Shown here: positions 1 to 6,592 of the stretch, piece after piece
How positions within the stretch are numbered: the stretch's first letter is position 1
Layout of the letters: each line of letters opens with the position of its first letter
From: Gemmatimonas phototrophica
GTDB lineage: Bacteria; Gemmatimonadota; Gemmatimonadetes; Longimicrobiales; Gaopeijiaceae
Length of the DNA: 6,592 bases
Reading direction: 5' to 3'
NCBI GenBank assembly: GCA_945876015.1
Contig: CAMCNM010000109.1
Location: 1 to 6,592, forward strand
Position numbers and translations under genes: made by a program
Notes under the pieces: generated by a model
What the model was told of the DNA's origin: nothing
The model's input: the letters and a program-made list of their open reading frames with translations, nothing else
The model's database searches: none

Positions 1-116
1 TCGAGCGCGTAGCCGATCCCGCCCCACTCCTCGACCGGCGCGGGACGGTCGTCCCGCACGATGGTGTCCCACACCAGCGTGCCGACCACGCCCAGCCGGA
101 GCGGTCTGGACGGCAC
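1..116 (-). CDS. PfkB-family carbohydrate kinase, N-terminal part (runs off left edge)
   Basis: This is the first 38 codons of a gene that continues beyond the left edge. The peptide begins MPSRPLRLGVVGTLVWDTI and goes on to VEEWGGIGYAL. A short hydrophobic strand (LGVVGTLVWDTI) followed by a Gly-rich EEWGG(I)xYA stretch is, from memory, how a branch of the PfkB/ribokinase superfamily begins; these enzymes phosphorylate sugars or nucleosides with ATP in the cytoplasm. The catalytic and anion-hole motifs are C-terminal in this family and lie outside the window, so the assignment rests on the N-terminus only. The GTG start at 116 is close to forced: the stop codon of the ROK gene (TGA, 120-122) is in the same frame, two codons upstream. 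Translation probably depends on reinitiation after the ROK gene, because no separate strong ribosome binding site is visible. The substrate cannot be told. Confidence 0.62.
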   Translation of the reverse strand, partial: MPSRPLRLGVVGTLVWDTIVRDDRPAPVEEWGGIGYAL

Positions 117-119
117 CGC

Positions 120-1148
120 TCAGACCGCGCCGAACGCGATCTTCTTGAACACGGCCGCCGCCCCGATCATGCCCGCGGTCTCGGGGAGCGCCGCGGGGAG
201 GATCTTGCACGCGTCGTACGCGGAGCGGAACGAGCGCCGCCTCACCTCGGAGCGCAGCGGTCCGAACAGATGCTCACCCGCGCGGGTGACGCCGCCCGCG
301 ATCACGATCGCCTGCGGGTTCAGCACGTTGATGACGTTGGCCACGCCCGCGCCGAGGATCTTGGCCGTCTCGGCCATCACCTCGTTCGCGTACCGGTCCT
401 CGAGCACCGCCGCCTCGTACACGGTCGCGGCGGTGATGCGCTCGAGGTGTCCGTCCACGAGCTGCGTGAGGATCGACTCGTAGCCGGCCTCGAGCCCTTC
501 GCGCGCCCGCGCCGCGATGTTGGGGCCCGAGCAATAAGCCTCGAGGCAGCCGTAGTTGCCGCACTTACACTTCCGGCCGGTGAACTCGATCGTCATGTGG
601 CCGACCTCGCCCGCCGCGTCGGACGCGCCGTGCACGATCTCCCCGTTGAGGACGATGCCGCCGCCGATGCCCGTACCGAGCGTGATTCCGACCAGATAGT
701 CCACACCCCGGCCGGCGCCGAGCCACCACTCTCCGTACGTCGCGCAGTTGGCGTCGTTGTCGAGCGTGGCCGGGAGATGCACGGCATGACTGACGAGGTC
801 GCGCAGGGGCAGGTTCTTCCAACCCAAGTTCGGGGTGTTGATCACCGTGCCTTTCTCCCGATTGATCGGTCCCGGTGATCCGATGCCGACTCCGGCGATG
901 TCCGCGCGCGTGCCACCCTGTCCGTCGAGCGTCTCCGCGATCGCGTGCTCGACCATGGAAGCGACGCGCTGGATCACGAACTCGCTTCCGCGCACGGCTT
1001 CGGTGGGGAGCGTTGCCAGAGAGGCGGGGGTTCCGCCGTCCAGGGGGATCACCCCGACCACGATGTTGGTCCCGCCAATGTCCACGCCTACGATCCAACG
1101 CCCGGACGGCTGCGCGGGAGTGGCCTCACCCGAAGAGCGGCTGATCAT
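120..1148 (-). CDS. ROK-family sugar kinase (glucokinase-like), zinc-motif type
   Basis: This 342-aa cytoplasmic protein probably transfers phosphate from ATP to the 6-hydroxyl of glucose or a related hexose or N-acetylhexosamine. The phosphate-binding motif DIGGTN is at residues 23-28. GIGSPGPIN is at 88-96 and the catalytic DNDAN motif at 130-134, with D132 as expected catalytic base. A second glycine-rich ATP loop, LGTGIGGG, is at 157-164. EVGH (181-184) together with CKCGNYGCLE (194-203) gives the His and three Cys (H184, C194, C196, C201) of the structural zinc site of ROK proteins. AIVIAGG near the C-terminus completes the fold. There is no N-terminal helix-turn-helix, so it is a kinase rather than a NagC/XylR-type repressor. 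The ATG overlaps the TGA of the upstream glycosyltransferase gene by 4 bp, and GGGAG lies 5 nt before it (1154-1158), a good ribosome binding site. The first 17 residues are a polar extension. ROK sugar specificity cannot be read reliably from motifs, so no gene symbol is given. Confidence 0.93.
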   Translation of the reverse strand: MISRSSGEATPAQPSGRWIVGVDIGGTNIVVGVIPLDGGTPASLATLPTEAVRGSEFVIQRVASMVEHAIAETLDGQGGTRADIAGVGIGSPGPINREKGTVINTPNLGWKNLPLRDLVSHAVHLPATLDNDANCATYGEWWLGAGRGVDYLVGITLGTGIGGGIVLNGEIVHGASDAAGEVGHMTIEFTGRKCKCGNYGCLEAYCSGPNIAARAREGLEAGYESILTQLVDGHLERITAATVYEAAVLEDRYANEVMAETAKILGAGVANVINVLNPQAIVIAGGVTRAGEHLFGPLRSEVRRRSFRSAYDACKILPAALPETAGMIGAAAVFKKIAFGAV

Positions 1149-1999
1149 GATGTCTCCCGGGGTGGAGTGATGGATTCGTCGGACAGTTGATCGATCCCCC
1201 GCTCGGCGCGGGTCCGGCCGGTCCTGGCCACCTCGCGCCGAAACGCGCGCTGGCGGGCCTTGACCGCGGGGTCCCGATATGGGCGGTCATGATGAAGGTG
1301 CAGCAGAACCGCCCTGTGGCGCACCTGGCGACCGCGGAGACCCAGGTTTTCGAGGCGCTGCCCGAACTCCCGGTCGAGGCCGCCGTACCCGAGGTCGAGG
1401 TCGAAACCGTTCACCGCGAGCACTGCCTCCTTCCAGGTCGAAGCGCCCATTCCGTTCCAGGTGGCCCGCGTCGGCGTGATGCGGTCGAGGAGAGCGGGCA
1501 TCGTGCCGGGCTGGAGCATCCGGAGCCGCGCCCGCCAGCCCGTGAGCCCGCGCTTCGCCAGTTCACCCGGCTTCCAGATCCAGCCGGCACGAACGTGCTC
1601 GGGCTCGAGCGCCGCCGAGAGGTCGGCCGGCAGCCGAACGTATCCGCCGGAGAGGAACCGTCCCGGCTCCGCCAGCCCGCGATGCGTCGCGACGAAGTCG
1701 GGGCGCGGGATGCAGTCGCCGTCCGAGAAGATCAGGTAGTCCCCCGACGCGACGCGGATCGCGCGGTCGAGGATCTCGGTCTTCCGGAAGCCCCGGTCGG
1801 GCTGCCAGACGTGGCGCAGGTCGCTCCAGGCACCACCACGCAGGGCCGCGGCGGCCACCGTCGTCGCGGTGGATGCGCCGGAGCCGTCGTCCGCCACCAC
1901 CAGATCGAAGTCCGGATCGTCTTGCAGCGCGTAGCCCTCGAGCACGAGGCCGAGGTCGCGCGGGCGCTGGTAGGTCGAGACGATGACCGAGATGCGCAT
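1145..1999 (-). CDS. Family 2 glycosyltransferase (GT-A fold)
   Basis: This 284-aa protein probably transfers a sugar from a nucleotide-sugar to a surface glycan or lipid acceptor at the cytoplasmic face of the membrane. The N-terminus MRISVIVSTYQRP is the first strand of a GT2 domain. ADDGS (36-40) is the nucleotide-binding Asp motif and SDGDCIP (92-98) carries the metal-binding DxD. WNGMGASTWKEAVLAVNGFD (181-200) and GYGGLDREFGQRL (204-216) match the C-terminal galactosyltransferase-like half, which binds the acceptor. HLHHDRPY (234-241) follows, and the tail is basic and probably disordered. No membrane segment is seen. The usual Glu of the acceptor motif (GGED or GWGED) is Leu here (L208), while the following Asp (D209) is kept. 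The ATG is 22 bp after the lepA stop, with a weak GGAA 7 nt ahead. The stop overlaps the ROK kinase start (ATGA), which implies coupled translation. Family assignment is firm; donor, acceptor and glycan are unknown. Confidence 0.9.
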   Translation of the reverse strand: MRISVIVSTYQRPRDLGLVLEGYALQDDPDFDLVVADDGSGASTATTVAAAALRGGAWSDLRHVWQPDRGFRKTEILDRAIRVASGDYLIFSDGDCIPRPDFVATHRGLAEPGRFLSGGYVRLPADLSAALEPEHVRAGWIWKPGELAKRGLTGWRARLRMLQPGTMPALLDRITPTRATWNGMGASTWKEAVLAVNGFDLDLGYGGLDREFGQRLENLGLRGRQVRHRAVLLHLHHDRPYRDPAVKARQRAFRREVARTGRTRAERGIDQLSDESITPPRETS

Positions 2000-2021
2000 A
2001 TGGGTGTTCCGTGAGTGCGCG

Positions 2022-3821
<1,800 letters not shown>

Positions 3822-3826
3822 GGATG

Positions 3827-3830
3827 CCCT
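3827..3830 (-). promoter_or_regulatory. Ribosome binding site that decides the lepA start
   Basis: AGGG on the minus strand lies 5 nt before the GTG at 3821. The competing ATG at 3866 is preceded by a C-rich stretch without any purine-rich site. Together with the 599-aa length this favours the GTG start. Confidence 0.65.
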
Positions 3831-3862
3831 GGGCGGATCTGACCTTGGTGAATAGCCTGAAA

Positions 3863-3891
3863 ACATTAACGGCGGGCGGGGGGTGCATCAA
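3863..3891 (-). promoter_or_regulatory. Candidate sigma70-type promoter for the lepA operon
   Basis: On the minus strand, TTGATG (3886-3891) is followed after exactly 17 bp by TAATGT (3863-3868). The first matches TTGACA at four leading positions, and the second matches TATAAT at the first, second and last positions. Transcription would begin near 3856, leaving a leader of about 35 nt before the GTG at 3821. The AT-rich stretch around 3851-3869 stands out in otherwise GC-rich DNA. This is inferred from the consensus only. Confidence 0.42.
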
Positions 3892-3899
3892 CGAAGCAC

Positions 3900-3934
3900 A
3901 TGCGGAGCGAAACGCCGGAAGTGCTCGTCCGCAT
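3900..3934. repeat. Short inverted repeat between the divergent promoters
   Basis: ATGCGGA (3900-3906) and TCCGCAT (3928-3934) are perfect 7-bp inverted arms separated by 21 bp. An overlapping pair, AGCAC (3895-3899) and GTGCT (3921-3925), lies nearby. The site is between the candidate -35 elements of the lepA block and of the plus-strand gene, and its right arm touches the plus-strand TTGACT. It could be an operator, but arms this short also occur by chance. The divergent intergenic region as a whole is 3822-4006. Confidence 0.25.
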
Positions 3935-3963
3935 TGACTTTCCGTCGCGCGCGCCGGTAGCGT
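3934..3963 (+). promoter_or_regulatory. Weak candidate promoter for the DUF6588-like gene
   Basis: TTGACT (3934-3939) is a good -35 match (five of six). The best -10 at acceptable spacing is TAGCGT (3958-3963, 18 bp spacer), which keeps only the first, second and last consensus bases. A start near 3970 would leave a leader of about 37 nt before the TTG codon. The -10 is poor, so the call is tentative. Confidence 0.25.
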
Positions 3964-3995
3964 TCGAGGTGCATGCGACCGGCGCCGCCCCGACC

Positions 3996-3999
3996 GGAG
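3996..3999 (+). promoter_or_regulatory. Ribosome binding site supporting a TTG start
   Basis: GGAG lies 7 nt before the TTG at 4007. No in-frame ATG or GTG is available in the stretch just upstream, and the TTG start places a well-formed signal peptide at the N-terminus. Confidence 0.6.
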
Positions 4000-4006
4000 C
4001 CCGTCC

Positions 4007-4645
4007 TTGAGAAGGATTCCTCACCTTTCGCTCCTCCTCCTCGCGCTGACGGCGTCGCCCGCGCGGTCGCAGGACATCGGCACCCAGATCAGCGTCCTGA
4101 CCGGCGCCAACGCAGAGCTGTTCGTGGGACCTCTCGCGCGTGGGCTGGGACACACTCTGACCGCCGGGTTCGTGTCCTCGGCCGACCCCCACGGCATGTT
4201 CGGCTTCGATCTCGGCATCCGTGTGGCCGGCGCCACGTTCCCCGACGCGGACAAGACCTTCCAGGTCGTCCTGCCCGCCAGCGTGTCGTTCGGCGGGACC
4301 ACCCACCAGAACCCCTACGAGGCGAACAACGGCGGCATGAGCCCGACCGTGGCGGGTGACGGCGCGGGCGTTCAGCTCAGGCCCCGTGTCGGCAGCACCT
4401 ACCGCACGGCAATCCTGGCGGCCGGGAGGAATCCCGACACGCAGGAGTTCGTCATCGATCTTCCCGACGGACTCGACTTCCCGGGCGCGCCGCTCGCCGT
4501 CATCGACGGCTCCGTCGGCATCGGATTCGGAACCCAGATCATGGCTCGGGTGGTCCCGACCATCGACGTCGGGAAGATGGTCGGGGTGGACGAGATCGGT
4601 GACGTGAGCGCGTTCGGCTTCGGCGTGATGCACAACCTCACGTAG
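4007..4645 (+). CDS. Exported DUF6588-like protein, N-terminal part ending at an in-frame TAG
   Basis: The frame codes 212 aa from a TTG start with GGAG 7 nt upstream. Residues 1-21 form a type I signal peptide: RR near the N-terminus, a hydrophobic core LLLLAL, and ARS before QD as the likely cleavage site. The mature part has features I recall from DUF6588: an early GANAELFVGPLARGLG stretch, HGMFGFDLGIRVAGATFPD with DADKTF, a mid-region D-L-P-x-G segment, GIGFGTQIMARVVP, and finally DVSAFGFGVMHNLT. In that family the last motif (GxGVxHxL/I) is normally followed directly by QW(I/L)P. Here TAG takes the place of the Gln codon and WLP follows in the same frame. If translation ends here the product lacks the C-terminal third and would probably not fold. 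Function is unknown; an outer-membrane or periplasmic location is inferred from the signal peptide and the beta-rich character. The family name is from memory and was not searched. Confidence 0.72.
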   Translation: MRRIPHLSLLLLALTASPARSQDIGTQISVLTGANAELFVGPLARGLGHTLTAGFVSSADPHGMFGFDLGIRVAGATFPDADKTFQVVLPASVSFGGTTHQNPYEANNGGMSPTVAGDGAGVQLRPRVGSTYRTAILAAGRNPDTQEFVIDLPDGLDFPGAPLAVIDGSVGIGFGTQIMARVVPTIDVGKMVGVDEIGDVSAFGFGVMHNLT

Positions 4646-4681
4646 TGGCTACCGATCCTAACGCCGTTCTGGGACGTCGCG

Positions 4682-5023
4682 GTGGTGTGGGGGACGCAGA
4701 AGATGGAGCTGGGCAATTACGCGGCGGCCAAGGGGAAGACCTTGGGGTTGGTGGCGAGCGCTGGGCTCGGACCGCTCTCGGTCTACGCGCACGGAGCGAC
4801 CTACAATGCCGACGTGGACGTGGACTACACGGTCGCCAATCCGCAGAACAATCCGGCGCTCCCGGCGAACGGAACCCATGTCGCGTTCCAGTCGAGCGTG
4901 GACTGGACCAAGCGTCTGGCGGTCGGCGCGCAGCTGAACCTGATCCTGCTCAGGTTCAGCGCCGAATACGGGATGGGGCGCTACAAGACCTTCTCCGCAA
5001 AAGCCGCGATCGGCCTGCGGTGA
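4682..5023 (+). CDS. C-terminal part of the interrupted DUF6588-like protein
   Basis: If treated as a separate gene, it would start at the GTG at 4682 or the ATG at 4703 (MELGNYAAAKG) and code 113 or 106 aa. There is no signal peptide and no convincing ribosome binding site, and its frame is continuous with the upstream segment through the TAG. Beta-type alternation is visible (LGLVASAGLGPLSVYAHG, then HVAFQSSVDWTKRLAVGAQL, LLRFSAEYGMGRYKTFSAKA), which fits the closing strands of an outer-membrane barrel or barrel-like domain. It is therefore best read as the rest of the same protein, not an independent gene. Its TGA stop lies 7 bp from the stop of the convergent acyltransferase gene. Confidence 0.55.
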   Translation: MVWGTQKMELGNYAAAKGKTLGLVASAGLGPLSVYAHGATYNADVDVDYTVANPQNNPALPANGTHVAFQSSVDWTKRLAVGAQLNLILLRFSAEYGMGRYKTFSAKAAIGLR

Positions 5024-5030
5024 GCATCCC

Positions 5031-6155
5031 CTACTCCAACGCTCCCGCGGTCGAGCCGGGCGCCATGGCCGGCAAGGCGGCATCCCGCCCGGACGCGCGC
5101 CTCAGCGCCGCTCGGACGCGCGGCGTGTTCTGCTCGAACACGAGTGACATGCCCCACGCCACCGCGATACAGCAGAGCACGGCGCCCGCGTAGATCCCGA
5201 TCGAAGCAACGCCAAGGCTGGTCGCGTGCTCCATCCCCAGGTAGCGGAGCAACCGGAGCAGGGGAAAGTGCGTGAGATACAGCGTGTAGGAGAACGCGGC
5301 GAGCGGCGTCGCGACCGCTTCCAGCCCGACCGCCCACCCACGCCGCGGGGGATGAAGGACGAGCTGCTGGATCAGCAGCGTAGCTCCCGCGGCGATCGCC
5401 AACCTCGACGGCGCCAGCGGCATGACGAAGGGCCGGAGGAGGCCGAGCGGCAGAGTCGCCGAGCTCAAGTCCAGCTGGGTCCCGGCGATCCCGAAGCACG
5501 CGATCAGGAGGCCGGCGAGCACGAGCCACGGAGAAGGCCGGCTCGGCCGGCGCAGGTAGCCGATCGCGCCGATCACCCAGCATAGCGTGAGCTCCGGCCA
5601 TGTCCGAGTGAGGAGCCAGACGCCGACCGCGATCAGGACGGCGGAGAGCGGATCCATCCGACGCCGCGAGACCACCACGCAAGCGCACCCGGCGAGGATG
5701 TAGAACCACATCTCATAGCCGAGTGACCAGAGCGGCGCGTTGCCGGCCAGGACCGGGAGCAGCACGCCCTGGAGAGAGAGGAGATTACCCACGAACAGGA
5801 GCGGCTCGACCCTGCGATCGACCACCCACCCCACCATCACCGACAGCACGAGCGCCGGAATCAGTGGAACGAGGATCCTGCTCGCGCGATCGATCGCATA
5901 GTCCGCCGCTCGGAAGGAACCTCCGGCGGTCCGCTCGAAGGTGCGGCCACCCACCAGGAAGCCGCTCAGGACGAAGAACGCGATGACCGCTTCGTTACCG
6001 ACCCGCGTGAGCGCGAAGCCCGCCGCGACGAGTGGATTCTGCTGACTAGGAGGAAGCGATCCGAATGGGACGAACGCATCGGCGCGCACGTGCATGAGCA
6101 CGACGGCCATCGCGGCGAGGAATCGGACGAGGTCCAGCCAGGCGAACCGCTGCAT
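5031..6155 (-). CDS. Acyltransferase-3 family integral membrane protein
   Basis: This 374-aa protein belongs to the OafA/NodX-type membrane acyltransferases, which usually add acetyl or other acyl groups to sugars of O-antigen, exopolysaccharide, peptidoglycan or small glycosides. The N-terminus carries the family signature LDLVRFLAAMAVVLMH (7-22), with conserved R11 and H22. FFVLSGFLVGG (60-70), RASRILVPLIPA (90-101), PLWSLGYEMWFY (141-152) and SYTLYLTHFP (289-298) follow in the usual order. About ten hydrophobic segments are visible, as in the family, and there is no extra SGNH domain at the C-terminus, which ends in a short Ala/Gly-rich tail. The ATG at 6155 starts directly before the first signature, with GGA about 5 nt upstream. 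The frame stays open further upstream, but that stretch is Arg-rich and antisense-like or shadows the neighbouring gene, so it is not counted. The acyl acceptor is unknown. Confidence 0.9.
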   Translation of the reverse strand: MQRFAWLDLVRFLAAMAVVLMHVRADAFVPFGSLPPSQQNPLVAAGFALTRVGNEAVIAFFVLSGFLVGGRTFERTAGGSFRAADYAIDRASRILVPLIPALVLSVMVGWVVDRRVEPLLFVGNLLSLQGVLLPVLAGNAPLWSLGYEMWFYILAGCACVVVSRRRMDPLSAVLIAVGVWLLTRTWPELTLCWVIGAIGYLRRPSRPSPWLVLAGLLIACFGIAGTQLDLSSATLPLGLLRPFVMPLAPSRLAIAAGATLLIQQLVLHPPRRGWAVGLEAVATPLAAFSYTLYLTHFPLLRLLRYLGMEHATSLGVASIGIYAGAVLCCIAVAWGMSLVFEQNTPRVRAALRRASGRDAALPAMAPGSTAGALE

Positions 6156-6216
6156 GCTTCCGACGGAGAGGGGAGCCTCAAGGTACGGGCCCGCCCCACC
6201 GATCGCCCGGTCCCGC

Positions 6217-6592
6217 CTACCGCACCACCGGCCGCCCATCAGGCGTCCTGCGCACCGCTGGCTGCTCGGAGCCACCCGAGCTCGCGGGCGGCGGCGAGCT
6301 CTCCGTGCTGCCGGACGTGGCACGCGGCTGCGCGCTCCGCCCGCCACCGCTCTCGCTCGAGGGCGGCGGAGACGCGGGGGGCTCGGTCGGCCGCGCGCGA
6401 CCGGTCGAGCCTGATCCCGATCCAGACCCCGAGTTCGGCTGCGACGTGCCGCGCGCGGGCGGGCTCGACGGCGCCGGAGCGCTCGTACCCTCCGGCGGCC
6501 GCCTCTGCAGCACCGGCCGCTGGCGGGTGTCGGCGGGAGCAGCGGGCGCGGGTTCGGCGCGCGTGGAAGCCGGAGGCCCACCGGTGCCCGGG
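6217..6592 (-). CDS. C-terminal end of a Pro/Ser/Gly-rich protein (runs in from right edge)
   Basis: An open minus-strand frame enters at the right edge and ends at TAG (6217-6219), giving about 124 residues. The composition is strongly biased to Pro, Ser, Gly, Ala, Thr and Arg, with a GSGSGSGS run (codons near 6406-6430), SPPPSS and SSPPPASSGG blocks, and a more ordered-looking end, VRRTPDGRPVVR. Such low-complexity tails are disordered and occur at the C-termini of several envelope proteins, for example class A penicillin-binding proteins and protein kinases; nothing here decides among them. This frame was preferred because the two other minus-strand frames give Arg-rich or broken products. 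The stop lies 61 bp before the acyltransferase start, so the two may be co-transcribed. No catalytic domain falls within the window. Confidence 0.55.
   Translation of the reverse strand, partial: PGTGGPPASTRAEPAPAAPADTRQRPVLQRRPPEGTSAPAPSSPPARGTSQPNSGSGSGSGSTGRARPTEPPASPPPSSESGGGRSAQPRATSGSTESSPPPASSGGSEQPAVRRTPDGRPVVR

Larger units (their letters stand above)
4007..5023 (+). pseudogene. Whole DUF6588-like gene interrupted by one internal TAG codon
   Basis: Codons 1-212, the TAG at codon 213 (4643-4645) and codons 214-338 all lie in one frame, ending at TGA (5021-5023). No frameshift is needed. After the stop the protein continues at once with WLPILTPFWDVAVVWGTQ, expected at this point of the family. 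A CAG-to-TAG substitution is the simplest explanation. It could be a recent inactivation, a population variant or consensus error in an assembled genome, or a true readthrough site. Sense suppression across the genome is unlikely, because the neighbouring acyltransferase gene and the Pro-rich gene both end at TAG where their proteins should end. The remaining frame is undamaged, so any inactivation must be recent. Confidence 0.6.

Noticed and set aside
1187..2014. A 275-codon plus-strand open frame antisense to the glycosyltransferase
   Set aside because: It has no motif or credible start signal, and the opposite strand carries a clear GT2 protein across the same bases.
3866..4633. A 255-codon minus-strand open frame across the intergenic region and the DUF6588-like gene
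   Set aside because: It is His/Arg/Glu-rich and antisense-like. The plus strand here has a signal peptide, a ribosome binding site and family-like motifs.
4643..4645. Pyrrolysine or genome-wide reassigned TAG
   Set aside because: TAG terminates two neighbouring genes at sensible positions (5031-5033 and 6217-6219), and no pyl gene is visible.
5049..5068. GCCGG/CCGGC hairpin as a terminator at the convergent junction
   Set aside because: The stem is only 5 bp with a 9-nt loop, lies inside the acyltransferase coding region and has no T-run.
6403..6430. Tandem DNA repeat or CRISPR-like array
   Set aside because: It is a short run of alternating Gly and Ser codons with varied third bases. There are no spacers or longer repeat units.
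6156..6581. Upstream extension of the acyltransferase to give 516 aa
   Set aside because: The extra 142 residues are almost all Arg/Ala/Pro and shadow another gene. The family signature begins right after the ATG at 6155.

Overview
This window looks like chromosomal DNA from a high-GC, Gram-negative-type bacterium. By eye the GC content is about two thirds, and third codon positions are mostly G or C. One exported protein resembles a family I remember mainly from Bacteroidota and other FCB-group bacteria (DUF6588). That suggests an uncultured high-GC FCB-like lineage such as Gemmatimonadota or Candidatus Eisenbacteria, but the lineage is a guess.

The left part (1-3821) is one tightly packed minus-strand block. 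Read in the direction of transcription it holds lepA (elongation factor 4), a family 2 glycosyltransferase, a zinc-motif ROK-family sugar kinase, and the first 38 codons of a probable PfkB-family sugar kinase that runs off the left edge. Gaps are 22 bp, a 4-bp ATGA overlap, and 3 nt between stop and start, so the block is probably one operon with translational coupling. A plausible sigma70-type promoter lies at 3863-3891. It supports a GTG start for lepA at 3821, giving 599 aa, rather than the longer ATG form.

The middle (3822-4006) is a divergent intergenic region with a candidate promoter for each side and a short inverted repeat between them. From 4007 to 5023 on the plus strand there is an exported DUF6588-like protein of 338 coding positions. 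It is cut at codon 213 by an in-frame TAG, and recognisable protein continues immediately after it. One C-to-T change (CAG to TAG) would explain this. Nearby genes use TAG as an ordinary stop.

The right part is again minus strand. It has an integral-membrane acyltransferase-3 family protein (5031-6155), whose stop lies 7 bp from the stop of the DUF6588-like gene, preceded by the C-terminal end of a Pro/Ser/Gly-rich protein that enters from the right edge.

I found no RNA gene, CRISPR array, insertion sequence or phage gene. Nothing here reads as a clear new multi-gene system. The points most worth a second look are the interrupted exported protein, the lepA start and promoter with the odd lepA/sugar-metabolism operon, and the ROK-PfkB junction.
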